Below, in pieces: positions 23,591-33,984 of a DNA stretch of 64,000 nucleotides; within the stretch, counting starts at the first letter, position 1, and every line of letters begins with the position of its first letter. Under the pieces are notes generated by a model. It saw only the letters and a list, made by a program, of their open reading frames with translations. It was not told the DNA's origin and did not search any database. The stretch lies in the NCBI GenBank assembly GCA_949752795.1, contig OX457064.1:107299454-107363453 (forward strand), read 5' to 3'. This DNA comes from Hyperoodon ampullatus (lineage: Eukaryota; Chordata; Mammalia; Artiodactyla; Ziphiidae). The translations under genes were made by a program, and so were the position numbers.

Positions 23591-25207
23591 ATTTAGTGAA
23601 GGGATTATGGAGACTTTTTAGTACACTCGTGTAGTAATCTGTGATCATTTTAACTATACTGGTGAAAGTGGCATCAATGTAAGATAACCACTTTGAAGAT
23701 ATCTAAGTAAATGTATCCAAAGAACAGATGTACTGAAAGACAAATGTTGCTGTGCAACTATGGCAGCATAAGAAATAGGTACATATAAATTACTGTCAAT
23801 GTTTCAGCTCTCCTGATGGGTATTAATAAGCTAGAGTCAATGCTTTAGAATCCTGGGTGATGGTTCATGTGTGTATATTATTTAAAAACAGGTTAATCAA
23901 AAGCAGGTCACAGACAAACAAATGAAAAGTCTATGTGTGAACCAAGGATTAAAAATAATCCAATTCTGTGTACCTGAAGTCCAAAAGGAAAAGGAAAAAA
24001 GACAGCAAAAGGAAGAAAGGAAATCGATCATTACATTTAGTTGATAGTAGCAGCTAAATGTAATCATTATAGTAACTGACAAGAGAACTCTGATATATTC
24101 ATAATATTAAAGAGAAAGTAAAATTATTACATGAGCATTTAAAAGTTAAACACTATACCACATACCAAAATTAACTCAAAACAGATCAAAGACCTCATAA
24201 ATGTAAGTTAAAACTACACAACTCTTAGAAGAAAACGTAAGGAAAAATCTTCATGACATTGAATTTAGCAATTTCTTGGATATAACACCAAAAACACAGG
24301 CAACAATGACCAAAAAAATACGTAAATTGGACTAAATCAAAATTTAAAGTTTTAGTCCACCAAAGAACACTATAAATAGATTTAAAAAAGGCAACCCACA
24401 GAATGGGAGAAAATATTTTCAAATCACAAAGGAATTAACATCCAGAATATATAAAGAACTCCTAAAACTCAACAACAAAACAACCCAATTCAAAAATGGG
24501 CAAAGGACTTAGATAAGACATTTCCTCAAAGAAAATATACAAATGTCCAAAAGCACATGAAACAATGCTCAACGTCACTAATCATCAGGGAAACACAAAT
24601 CAAAACCATAATGAGCTACCACTGCACACCCACTAGGGTAACTATTATTGTTAAAGAAAACAGAAAACAACATGTGTTGGTGAAGATATGGAGAAACTGA
24701 AACCCTGGCACATTACTGTTGGGAATGTAAAATGGTCCAGCCACTGTGGAAAACACGGCAGCTTCTCAAAAAATTAAACATAGGATTACCATGTGATCCA
24801 ACAATTCCAATTCTGGGTATATACCTAAAAGAATTGAAAGCAAGGTCTGGAACAAATATTCATTCATTCATTCATTTGAATATTCAAACATGTTCATAGC
24901 AGCATTATTCACAGTAGCCAGAAAACAACGCAAATGTCCACTGACGGATGAATGGATAAGCAAAACATGGTATATACACACAACAGAATATTATCCAGCC
25001 TTAAAAAGGAAGGAAATTCTGACACATGCTTCAACATGGATGAAACTTGAAAGCATTATGCTAAGTGAAATAAGCCAGACACAAAAGAACAAATATTGTA
25101 TGACTCCACTTACATGAGATACCTGGACCAAAAAGTTCCTTTCGTTTTTAAGTAAAAATAAAAGACATATTTTTCATTTTCACCAAGAACTTTATTGAAC
25201 AACATAT

Positions 25208-26256
25208 TCACCATTTTGTTCTGCTACCTTCTGCCATCTTTCGGGCAACTTCATAATTCCATCTTCTTAAAACCTTTTTATCTTTTTGAGCAAAGAACTG
25301 TTCCAGATGCCTTTTACAGTCTTCCAGAGAATTGACATTTTTTCCATTAAGAGAATTTTGTAAAGACCAAAATAAATGGAAATCTGAAGGTGCAATGTCT
25401 GGTGAATATGGAGGATGAATCAGAACTTCCAAGGCAAGCTAACAGTTTTTGCCTGGTCATAAAAGAAACATGCAGTCTTGCGCTATCCTGATGGAAGATT
25501 ATGTGTTTTCTGTTGACTAATTCTGGATGCTTTTCGTCGAGTGCTACTTTCAGTTGGTCTAACTGGGAGCAGTACTTGTTGGAATTAATCGTTTGGTTTT
25601 CCGGGAGGAGCTCATAATAGAGGACTCCCATCCAATCCCACCATATACACAACATCACCTTCTTTGGATGAAGACTGGCCTTTGGTGTGGTTGGTGGTGG
25701 TTCATTTTGCTTGCCCCACCATCTCTTCTGTTCCAGATTATTGCACAGTATCCACTTTTCATTGACAGTCATAATTTGTTTTAAAAACGGAACGTTTTCG
25801 TTATGTTTAAGTAGAGAATCGCATGCGTAAGTACAGTCAAGAAGGTTTTTTTTCACTTAACTTATGTGGAACCCAAACATCAAAGCGATCAACATAACCA
25901 AGCTGGTACAAATGATTTTCAGTGCTTGATTTGGATATTTTGAGTACATCGGCTATCTCTCACGGGGTAAAAGGTTAATTGTTCTCAATTAATGTCTCGA
26001 TTTGATCGCTATCAACTTCAACTGGGCTACCAGACCGTGGAGCATCGTCCAGCGAGAAATCTCCAGCACGAAACTTCGCAGACCACTTTTGACACATTCG
26101 ATCAGTCACAGCACCTTCTCCATACACTACACAAATCTTTTTTTGGGTTTCAGGTGCATTTTTACCTTTCCTGAAACAATACAGCATAATATGCTGAAAA
26201 TGTTGTTTTTTTCCTTCCGTCTTCAATATTAAAATGGCTACACAAAAATTCACCAA
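25208..26256 (-). pseudogene. Mariner transposase pseudogene
   Basis: Three pieces in different frames cover a mariner transposase. About 26210-25975 is the N-terminal helix-turn-helix region (VYGEGAVTDRMCQKWSAKF; SLDDAPRSGSPVEVDSDQ). About 25850-25440 is the first half of the catalytic domain (NEKWILCNN; HQDSARLHVSF). 25432-25208 is the C-terminal part (HPPYSPDIAPSDFHLFWSLQ). Stops interrupt the linker region near 25975-25860, and there are at least two frameshifts. Of the D,D34D triad, the first Asp is replaced by Asn (NEKW where the family has DEKW), while the HQD and PSD aspartates remain. It cannot encode an active enzyme. Confidence 0.92.
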
Positions 26257-26261
26257 TTTTG

Positions 26262-26478
26262 ATTTTTTTTTTTTTTTTTTTTTTTGCTGTACGCGGGCCT
26301 CTCACTGTTGTGGCCTCTCCCGTTGCGGAGCACAGGCTCCAGACGCGCAGGCTCAGCGGCCATGGCTCACGGGCCCAGCTGCTCCACGGCATGTGGGATC
26401 TTTCCGGACCGGGGCACGAACCTGTGTCCCCTGCATCGGCAGGCGGACTCTCAACCACTGCGCCACCAGGGAAGCCCT
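26262..26478 (-). repeat. CHR-type SINE inside mariner
   Basis: Complete minus-strand copy with pure poly-T, inserted in the mariner just 5' of its transposase. The flanks are T-rich, so the target duplication cannot be delimited. Confidence 0.93.
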
Positions 26479-26854
26479 AATTTTTTTTTAATGCACGCTG
26501 ATATGACAGCTGTCACAATACAATCTAACAAAATTGTTTCGAATGAAGTTAAAGACAACTAAGCACTAGCAGAGCCTTCTTATGAAAAAAAAACCAAACG
26601 AACTTTTTGGCCAACCCAATAAAATTTAGAGAGATAAAAAGTAGAGTGGTGGTTACCAGAAGGAGAGAGGAACGGGGAGTTGCTGATCAAAGGAGACAGT
26701 TTCAGTTTCGAATGACGAAAAAATTCTGGAGATGGATAGTGGTGATGGTCGCACAACAATGTGAATGTACTTCATGTCACTGGACTGCACACTTTAAAAT
26801 GGTAAATTGAAGGTTACGTATATTTTATCTTTTAGGCAAAACCAAAAAGAATTG

Positions 26855-29272
26855 AATAATTAAAAGAACTGAGGCCATGGCAATCAGAGAAGAAAAAGAA
26901 ATAACAGGAATCCAAATTGGAAAAGAAGTAAAACTGTCACTGTTTGCAGATGACATGATACTACACATAGAAAATCATAAAGATGCTGCCAGAAAACTAC
27001 TAGAGCTCATCAATGAATTCAGTAAAGTTGCAGGATACCAAATTAACACACAGAAATCTCCTGCATTCCTATACACTAAAAACGAAAGATCAGAAAGAGA
27101 AATTAGGGAAACAATCGCATTTACCATCACATCAAAAAGAATAAAATACCTAGGAATAAACCTACCTAAGAAGGCAAAAGACCTGTACTCTGAAAACTAT
27201 AAGATGCTGATGAAAGAAATCGAAGATGACACAGATGGACAGATATACCGTGTCCTTGGATTGGAAGAATCAATACTGTCAAAATGACTATTCTACCCAA
27301 GGCAATCTACAGATTCAATGCAATCCCTATCAAATTACCAATGGCATTTTTCACAGAACATGGGACAAAAAAAATTTTAATTTGTATGGAAACATAAAAG
27401 ACCCCAAATAGCCAAAGCAATCCTGAGAAAGAAAAATGAGTTGGAGGAATCAGGCCCCCTGGCTTCAGATTATACTACAAAGCTACAGTAATCAAAACAG
27501 TATGGTACTGGCACAAAAAAACAGAAATATAGATCAATGGGGACAGGACTGAAAGCCCAGGAGTAAACTCACGCACCTATCATCATTTACTCTATGACAA
27601 AGGAGGTAAGAATATACGATGGAGAAAAGACAATCTCTTCAATAAGTGGTGCTGGGAAAACTGGACAGCTACACGTAAAAGAATGAAATTAGAATATTCT
27701 CTAACACCATACACAAACCTAAATGCAAGGCCAGATACTATAAAACTGTTAGAAGAAAACATAGGCAGAATACTCTTTGACATAAATTGCAGCAATATCT
27801 GGGATTTCCCTGGTGGTGCAGTGGATAAGACTCCACGCTCCCAATGCAGGGGGCCTGGATTCGATCCCTGGTCCGGGAACTAGATCCCACATGCATGCCA
27901 CAACTAAGAGTTCGCATGCCACAACTGGGGAGCCGGAGAGCCGCAACTAAGGAGCCCACGTGCTGCAACTAAGGAGCCAGCAAGCCACAACTAAGGAATC
28001 CACCTGCTGCAACTAAGACCCAGCGTGACCAAATAAATAAACATTTAAAAAAATAATAATAAATTGCAGCAATATCTTTTTGGATCCACCTCCTAGAATA
28101 ACGAAAACAAAAATAAACAAACGAGACCTAATTAAACTTAAAAGCTTTTGCACAGCAAAGGAAACCATAAACAAAACAAAAAGAGAACCCACAAAACGGG
28201 AGAAAATATTTGCAAATGAAGCAACCGACAAGGGATTAATCTCCAAAATATACAAACAGCTTATGCAGCTCTATACCACAAAAACAAATAACCCAATCAA
28301 AAAAATGGACAGAAGATCTCAACAGACATTTCTCCCAAGAAGACATACAGGTGGCCAAAAAGCACATGAAAAGATGCTCAACATCACTAATTATTAGAGA
28401 AATGCATATCAAAACTACAATGAGGTATCACCTCACATTGGTCAGAATGGCCATCATCAAAAAGTCTAAGAACGACAAATGCTGGAGAGGATGTGGAGAA
28501 AAGGGAACTCTCTTGCCCTGTTGGTGGGAATGTAAATTGGTACAACCACTGTGGAGGACAGTATGGAGGTTCCTTAAAAAACCAAAAATAGAACTACCAT
28601 ATGACCCAGCAATCTCACTTCTGGGCGTGTATCCAGAGAAAACCATAGTTCAAGATGATACATGAACTCCAATATTCATTGTAGCACTATTTACAATAGC
28701 AAAGACATGGAAGCAACCTAGATGTCCATCAACAGAAAAATGGATAAATAAGATGTGGTACATATATACAATGCGATACTTTCTCAGCCATAAAAAAAGA
28801 ATGAAATAATGCCATTTGCAGCAACATGGATGGACCTAGAGATTATCACACTAAGTGAAGTCAGATAGAGAAAGACAAATATCATATGACATCACTTATA
28901 TGTGGACTCTCTAAAAAAAATGATACAAATGAACTTATTTACAAAACAGAAACAGACTCACAGACTTCGAAAACAAACTTACGGTTACCAAAGTGCGGGG
29001 GTGCGGGAGGGATAAATTAGAAGTTTGGGATTAACAAACACACACGAGTATATAAAAAATAATCAACAAAGACCTACTGTACAGCACAGGGAACTCTACT
29101 CAATACTCTGTAATAACCTATATGGGAAAAGCATCTGAAAAAGAATGGATATATGTATATGTATAAATGAGTCACTTTGCTGTATACCTGAAATTAGCAC
29201 AACATTGTAAATCAACTATAATATAAAATTTAAAAAATTTTTGTATTTGTTTAATTTAAAAAATTAATAAAT
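26855..29272 (+). mobile_element. 5'-truncated cetartiodactyl L1, ORF2 RT to 3' end
   Basis: Starts within ORF2 with the reverse-transcriptase catalytic region ([18 protein letters not shown]). It continues through the C-terminal domain (28080-28660, with the Cys-rich [19 protein letters not shown]) and ends in the 3' UTR (TACTGTACAGCACAGGGAAC; TTGTAAATCAACTATAATAT). It is better preserved than the neighbouring L1s but has frameshifts. AAAAGAATTG flanks it at 26845-26854 and 29273-29282, a possible target duplication. A SINE splits it at 27801. Confidence 0.9.
27801..28058 (+). repeat. tRNA-derived SINE inside L1 (diverged CHR-related)
   Basis: Head GGGATTTCCCTGGTGGTGCA and B box GGATTCGATCCCTGG, then repeated CACAACTAAG-type units. 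Perfect 19-bp target duplication ATAAATTGCAGCAATATCT at 27782-27800 and 28059-28077. Confidence 0.94.
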
Positions 29273-29283
29273 AAAAGAATTGG

Positions 29284-29489
29284 GGCTTCCCTGGTGGCGC
29301 AGTGGTTGAGAGTCCGCCTGCCGATGCAGGGGACACGGGTTCGTGCCCCGGTCCGGGAAGATCCCACATGCCTCAGAGCGGCTGGGCCTGTGAGCAATGG
29401 CCGCTGAGCCTGCGCTTCCGGAGCCTGTGCTCCGCAACGGGAGAGGCCACAACAGTGAGAGGCCCGTGTACCGAAAAAAAAAAAAAAAA
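29284..29489 (+). repeat. CHR-type SINE, short young class
   Basis: Complete copy with poly-A. Target duplication AAAAGAATTGG at 29273-29283 and 29490-29500, inserted at the 3' end of the L1. Confidence 0.94.
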
Positions 29490-30227
29490 AAAAGAATTGG
29501 CAACAAGTCCTAGAGAAAAATCAAGCATTTATACTCACTCTAAATATGAATACTCTGAGGAAGGAAAGCCAAAGACTGGAAATTCACTAAGCTTGGTCAC
29601 TGTCTGCACTGGTTCTGCAGAGAGTGGCGTATACCCACCACCCAAGGGTGCTGGTCCAGGAGAAGTAGGGGTGAGGAGGAGCAGAACTAAGGAATTCTAG
29701 AATCAGTGCCAAAACTGAGTTGTTTCTAGGGTAGTAGACAAAAATAAAGCTCCTGGCTACTATAACGTGGGTCCCTTTCTCAATCTAAATAAGAGAACAT
29801 CTGATTAATTTAAAATAAAGCCAAAAACAAATAGACCAATGAAACAGCACAGAATCAAAATTAAACCCCACAAATATACAGTTATACCTAATTTGTGACT
29901 AAGGTCATAAATGGTGCTGAAGCAATTGGACATCCATGTGAAAAAATATATACGAATCCTACTTTACAACATACACAAAAAATAAATTCCAGATGAACTG
30001 TAGGTTTAAATGGGAGGAGTAAATCAATTTAAACCATTTAGAGAAAAGCACAAGAGGACATCTTCCTTACCTTGGAGTAAGCAAAAATTTCTTAAACAGG
30101 ACATAAAACATACTGATCATAAAAAAAATTCTAATAAAGTGAACTGTATTAAAATTAAGAATTTCTGCTCATTAGAAGGTATCATTAAGCAAGTGAAAAA
30201 GCATCCACAGAATGAAAAAAAGATTTA

Positions 30228-30291
30228 CTATATATATATATATACACACACACACGTACGCATATGTATACACATATATATACATATACAT
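30228..30291 (+). repeat. (TA)n/(CA)n microsatellite
   Basis: TATATA, CACACA and CATATA dinucleotide array within the L1 fragment. Confidence 0.85.
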
Positions 30292-30356
30292 GACCAAAGT
30301 ATCATATCCAGAAAACATAAACACCTCTCGCAAATCAATATTAAAAAGATAAACAA

Positions 30357-30610
30357 GGGACTTCCCCAGCGGTCCAGTGGTAAAGAATCTGCCTTCCAAT
30401 GTAGGAGACGCAGATTCGATCCCTGGTGGGGGAACTAGGATCCCACATGCCGCGGGGCAACTAAGCCCGCGCGCCACAACTACTGAGCTCGCGCGCCTCA
30501 ACGAGAGAGCCCGCGTGGCGCAAACTACAGAGCCCACACGCTCTGGAGCCCGCGCGCCGCAACGCAAGACCCCGCCTGCGGCAACTACGACCCTGAATAA
30601 ATTTGTTTTT
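30357..30610 (+). repeat. tRNA-derived SINE (CHR-related, diverged)
   Basis: Head GGGACTTCCCCAGCGGTCCA, B box AGATTCGATCCCTGG, then CACAACTACTGAGC-type units; ends near AATAAATTTG. CpG-rich despite divergence. Confidence 0.85.
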
Positions 30611-32401
30611 AAAATAAGCAGTTAAAAAAGAAAAGCTGTTACTTATTTTTAAAAAATAAATAAATAAGTTTAAAAATGGGAAAAAGACCTGAAGACTCTT
30701 CACAAAAGAAGATTTCCAAATGGCCAATACACATATGAAAAGGTGCTGAAATTCATTATCATCAGGAAAATGCAAATAAAGTCTTTTGTGCAACAAATAC
30801 CATGACACTTACCATAATGGCTAAAATTTTTTTAAAAAAACAGAAAATACTAAGTGTCCTACAGATGGAAAGCAAATAACGCCTCTCCTACAGGGCTGGT
30901 GAGTGTGTAAATGGTACAACCCACTGTGGCAAACTGTTTAAAAGTATCGACTAAAGATGAACAAACCCACAACCTATAACCTAGAAGTTCCATGCTTAGG
31001 TATGGACCTAACAAATGCGTCCACATGTTCACCAGAAGACATGTACAAGAATACTCGTAACCAAAACCTGAAAATTACTGAAACTGTGCTATAGTCACAC
31101 AACTACAGCATTCGGGGTGAACTGCAACTACATACAACAGAGAGGAATTTCACAAACGCTGTTGAGTGAAGGAAATCGGACACAAAAGAGGGCATACTGT
31201 AAGGCTCCATTTACATAAAAGTTCAAAACTAAGCTAATCTACTAAAGCCAGGACAGTGCTTACCCTTGGTGGAGTGGAGAGCAACTGGACGGGGAAAAGG
31301 GATGGGCCTCTGAGATGCTAATAATTGTGTTTCACAGTCTGTGTTCAGAATTACACAGGTGTGTTTAAAGTGCTTCGAGCTGGACATGTATGATGATGTA
31401 CTTCTCTGTTTATTTTAGCTTCAATTTAAAACTTTAAACTAATATGCCGTAGCAGAGTCCACCAGTTCAGAATTTATACCTCTTTATTCCAAGATATGAC
31501 TTGGCAAAGTGATTCTCAATTTTCTAGATCAAGAACTACACAAACCAGGCAATTCTCAAAAACCAAGAGACTGACTGAATTTGAGAGAAGTTAGTTAGAA
31601 GAGGGGAGGGATAAACACAAATGCACAACATGTATATATTTTACATTGCTATGAAAACAAACAAACACAACCACAACGTGTTCTAGCGCGCCAGGAAAAG
31701 GTAAAAACATCAACGTAGACTCCTACGGCCGAGCCCGCTTCCCGACCCCTGCCAGCAGCACAGAACAGGGGACCAAGAAAGGATGACTTCCTTCAGAAGC
31801 TGCTTCCAGGGCACAGAGGACTTCTGCCCAGGCCCTCAATCCCACCCCTCGCCGGCCTTCACACCCAAACGCAAGGTTTCGGGCTCAGCCCAAGAGGGAA
31901 GGAGGGCGACGGGTGAGGGGCGGAAAGGTGGGCGCTAACCCGGCCGAGGTGACTAGTCGGGCTGGGAGAGCGAGCCCGGCCCCTCCCCGGCGCCTGCGCG
32001 GGGCCACCCAGGTCCCGCCAGACACCCGCCCGCACACCTGTCTACCGTGCCAGGCCAGGGAGGTGCCAGGCCACGGCACGCGGGCCGCGGGACCGTCGTC
32101 CACCGCCTGGAGGGCCGACGCCGCTAAACCGGCCCGGGAAGAGCCCTGAGGGAGGAAGGCGCAGGCGGCCCCGAAGCACTCCCGGGGACCGGACAGGTGA
32201 CTCGACGGAAGCGCGCCCAGGACTGAGAGCAGGTGGGCGCAGGGCGGGGGGCGGAGCCTGGGGGAGGGGCGCGGCGCGAGGCTGAGGGGCGGGGGCGGGG
32301 AAGCGGTACAGGGGAGACCGCGAGGGCCGCGAGGGGAAAGGAAGGGGAGGGGAGGGACAGGCGGGCGGCAGGCTGGGAGGGGGCGGGCGGAGGGCGCTCA
32401 C

Positions 32402-32467
32402 CGTGGACTCTCGCACTTGGCTGTGGAAGTGCTGCTCCCGCGCCGACACCTCGTCCTGCCCTTCCAT
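32402..32467 (-). CDS. LMBR1: LMBR1 coding exon 1 (start codon, residues 1-22)
   Basis: The ATG (32467-32465) sits in a strong context, with A at -3 and G at +4. The exon encodes MEGQDEVSAREQHFHSQVRE plus ST, ending in phase 0 with a donor GTGAGC at 32401-32396. This is the N-terminal tail of LMBR1 preceding the first membrane segment. The exon lies inside a dense CpG island, as expected for a housekeeping-type promoter. A second ATG 10 nt upstream (32477-32475) is out of frame (see findings). Longer open frames through this segment in both strands come from the GC-rich, stop-poor composition and ignore the splice donor. Confidence 0.97.
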
Positions 32468-32660
32468 CCTCCTTCATGCCCGCCGCCACGCCGCCCGCGT
32501 CCGCGCACTCCACCGCACCATCGCCTGCCGGCCCGAGGGGCTGGACGGCCGCCTCGCCGGCCGGGACGGGAGCAGCCTGCCGCTGCACAGACCGCGACCA
32601 AGACACCGAGCGCTGCCTCAGCCGCCGCCTCAGAAGAAGCCGCTCGGGCTGCTGAGGGCG
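32468..32660 (-). other. LMBR1: Probable LMBR1 5' untranslated region
   Basis: GC-rich sequence immediately upstream of the LMBR1 ATG. The transcription start cannot be fixed from sequence because there is no TATA box. The right limit is a guess placed before the GC-box cluster at about 32670-32700. In-frame upstream ATGs at 32606 and 32477 open a reading frame that overlaps the main start in a different frame. Confidence 0.55.
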
Positions 32661-32697
32661 GGCGCCGCGCGAGCCGGGGCGGGGCGGGGGCGGGGCT

Positions 32698-32705
32698 TGA
32701 CGTCA
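32698..32705. promoter_or_regulatory. Palindromic CRE (TGACGTCA)
   Basis: A full consensus cAMP-response element lies directly next to a run of GC boxes, about 230 bp upstream of the LMBR1 ATG. This spacing is typical of functional CREB/ATF sites in CpG-island promoters. The call rests on the exact 8-bp match and position only. Confidence 0.6.
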
Positions 32706-33313
32706 GAGGAAGGCGCCGCGCGTCAGAGGAGCGCGCCGCGACGCCTGAGGGGCCTGAGGCTGAGGGGCGGGGCCTGTAGGGCGGGGCTTGGGGCCACGCC
32801 CCCGGGGCGGGGAGGCCGGCGGGCGCCGGCGAATTTCTTCAGGGAGCGCGGTGAGGAGCTAGCGGTTGGGGTCGGGTCTCCGGGCGCGTACTCTCCCCCG
32901 GTGAGGGTGAACTAACGGAGGTGGGCGGGCCGGCGCGCCGGCTTAGCAGGCGTTTATCCTGTATGGCCGCAGCAGTCAGCGCCCCTCACCAGCACGAGCC
33001 CCACCTGCAGAGCCCTCGGCGGCGTCCAACAGGAGGCCTCCCGCGGAACTGTCACTCCGCCAAAGTAAGTAAAAGGTCGGAAACTGGTTGTTTCTGGACG
33101 CGCTTTGGGCGGAAACCCCGGAAACCTGGCTTCTCTGGGTCTGATAAGCTGTTGGGCTGCCGCGGGTCTTGGGCTTCCCCACCTGGAAAATGTAGATAGC
33201 CCTGAACGTGAGGCCCTTGCCAAATCCGCGGGCGGCCCAGTACTAGGGAGGTTACATGACCCTCCTGGGAGCCTCCATGGTCCGTTACTTTGGGGACGGC
33301 CAAACATACCACA

Positions 33314-33671
33314 TACAGTACATAAGTCCCCTACCTACACATGAGTTACGTTGGAGAGCGTTAGCAAATCTAATTTGTTCGTTAAGTCCAAGAAGTTAGC
33401 CTAGGTAACCAGCTAACACAATTGGCTCCTTGCCGCTGCTGTTACGCTTGCTTCCGGACATCCTGGGCTTGAAATAAAGGTACTGTAGTACTGTACTCTA
33501 TACAGTACTGTACAGTAGAGTACACAAAAGCACAACCCCTTGTAGAGGATGCACGCACGTGACAATGTACGCCAGACACGTGAACTACCTTACCTGGTTG
33601 GACGTTCCAACACACGTTCACATCTTTGAAAGTCCGCAACCTGAAGGTTCGTATGTACGGGACTTACTGTA
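33314..33671. mobile_element. Tigger-like MITE just upstream of the LMBR1 promoter
   Basis: The left end TACAGTACATAAGTCCCCTA and the right end, reversed as TACAGTAAGTCCCGTACATA, are matching terminal inverted repeats with TA at both borders, 358 bp apart. The interior holds palindromic TACAGTACTGTA words and AAGTTAGCCTAGGTAACCAG. I associate it with artiodactyl Tigger-derived elements. No coding capacity. Confidence 0.75.
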
Positions 33672-33794
33672 ATTCACCCCTATTCTGCATTAAGTACTTT
33701 TTTGTTGTTGTTGGCGGTAAAAATGAATTTGAAGGAATATTTATCGTTTTACTTTTGGATTTTGGGCGTATAAGTCACTTAAATTGCTATTGGC

Positions 33795-33984
33795 GGGCTT
33801 CCCTGGTGGCGCAGTGGTTGAGAGTCCGCCTGCCGATGCAGGGGACACGGGTTCGTGCCCCGGTCTGGGAAGATCCCACATGCCGCGGAGCGGCTAGGCC
33901 CGTGAGCCATGGCCGCTGAGCCTGCGCGTCCGGATCCTGTGCTCCGCAATGGGAGAGGCCACAACAGTGAGAGGCCCGCGTACG

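Larger units (their letters stand above)
25121..26621 (-). mobile_element. Mariner element, full length but dead, with a SINE inside
   Basis: Terminal inverted repeats are visible: the right end reads inward as TTGGGTTGGCCAAAAAGTTC, and the left as CTGGACCAAAAAGTTCCTTT. TA lies at both ends. Without the SINE the element is about 1.28 kb, the usual mariner length. The transposase lies on the minus strand. It is inserted in an L1, and the SINE sits between the right repeat and the transposase start. Confidence 0.92.
24130..26855 (+). mobile_element. L1M-type 3' portion, split by a mariner element
   Basis: 24130-25120 carries L1 ORF2 C-terminal text (AACATCCAGAATATATAAAG; ATGGATGAAACTTGAAAGCA; ACTTACATGAGATACC). 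26622-26830 resumes the same element (GAGTGGTGGTTACCAGAAGG; GGACTGCACACTTTAAAATG). The break lies at a TA dinucleotide where the mariner inserted. Degenerate coding sequence. Confidence 0.85.
29815..31430 (+). mobile_element. Old L1M fragment, ORF2 C-terminus and 3' UTR
   Basis: Degraded plus-strand L1 text (CCAATGAAACAGCACAGAAT; GAATTTCTGCTCATTAGAAG; TTGAGTGAAGGAAATCGGAC). Split by the SINE at 30357. Not coding. Confidence 0.65.
9885..32401. other. LMBR1 intron 1
   Basis: About 22.5 kb, mostly transposon-derived; individual elements are listed separately. 9885-10877 and 11078-12783 show at most degraded L1-like pieces (e.g. 10130-10340). 13203-13640 and 14690-15880 show nothing firm. 20745-21410, 22880-23415 and 23590-24130 hold no recognised gene. 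No additional exon is supported. Confidence 0.8.
1809..32467 (-). other. LMBR1: LMBR1 gene, 5' portion (four coding exons; 3' end outside window)
   Basis: Four separated blocks on the minus strand translate to the N-terminal part of LMBR1, a multi-pass membrane protein of the LIMR family (about 490 residues in human). The exons total 319 coding bases, or 106 codons plus one base. Every junction has AG acceptors and GT donors with matching phase: 0 after exon 1, 1 after exon 2, 2 after exon 3, 1 after exon 4. Introns 1 to 3 span about 22.5, 2.8 and 5.0 kb. The paralogue LMBR1L is excluded because the N-terminus and the acidic EQEDEDA stretch match LMBR1. The gene is best known because its intron 5 houses the ZRS limb enhancer of SHH in other mammals; that intron lies beyond position 1. 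The molecular role of the protein itself is poorly defined. No frame disruption is seen in the four exons. Confidence 0.96.
31700..33250. promoter_or_regulatory. LMBR1: CpG island promoter of LMBR1
   Basis: A sharp change from AT-rich flanks to very GC-rich DNA packed with CpG dinucleotides, densest at about 31900-32950, centred on LMBR1 exon 1. It holds several GC boxes (GGGGCGGGG type at about 32289-32297 and 32677-32695; more at about 32765-32815) and no TATA box, the typical layout of a broad-start housekeeping promoter. Such islands often fire in both directions, but I see no recognisable gene on the plus strand. Several long open frames here on both strands are composition artefacts. 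Confidence 0.9.

Noticed and set aside
26877..27287. Open frame with FADD reverse-transcriptase motif as a possible gene
   Set aside because: It is a 5'-truncated L1 ORF2 fragment followed by frameshifts and an L1 3' UTR.
27738..28058. tRNA gene suggested by A- and B-box-like sequences
   Set aside because: The boxes belong to tRNA-derived SINEs with target duplications and tails; no complete cloverleaf gene was found.
32042..32915. Long open frames (up to 170 codons) on both strands in the CpG island
   Set aside because: GC-rich DNA is poor in stops. The frames conflict with the clear LMBR1 exon 1 and its splice donor and show no domains.
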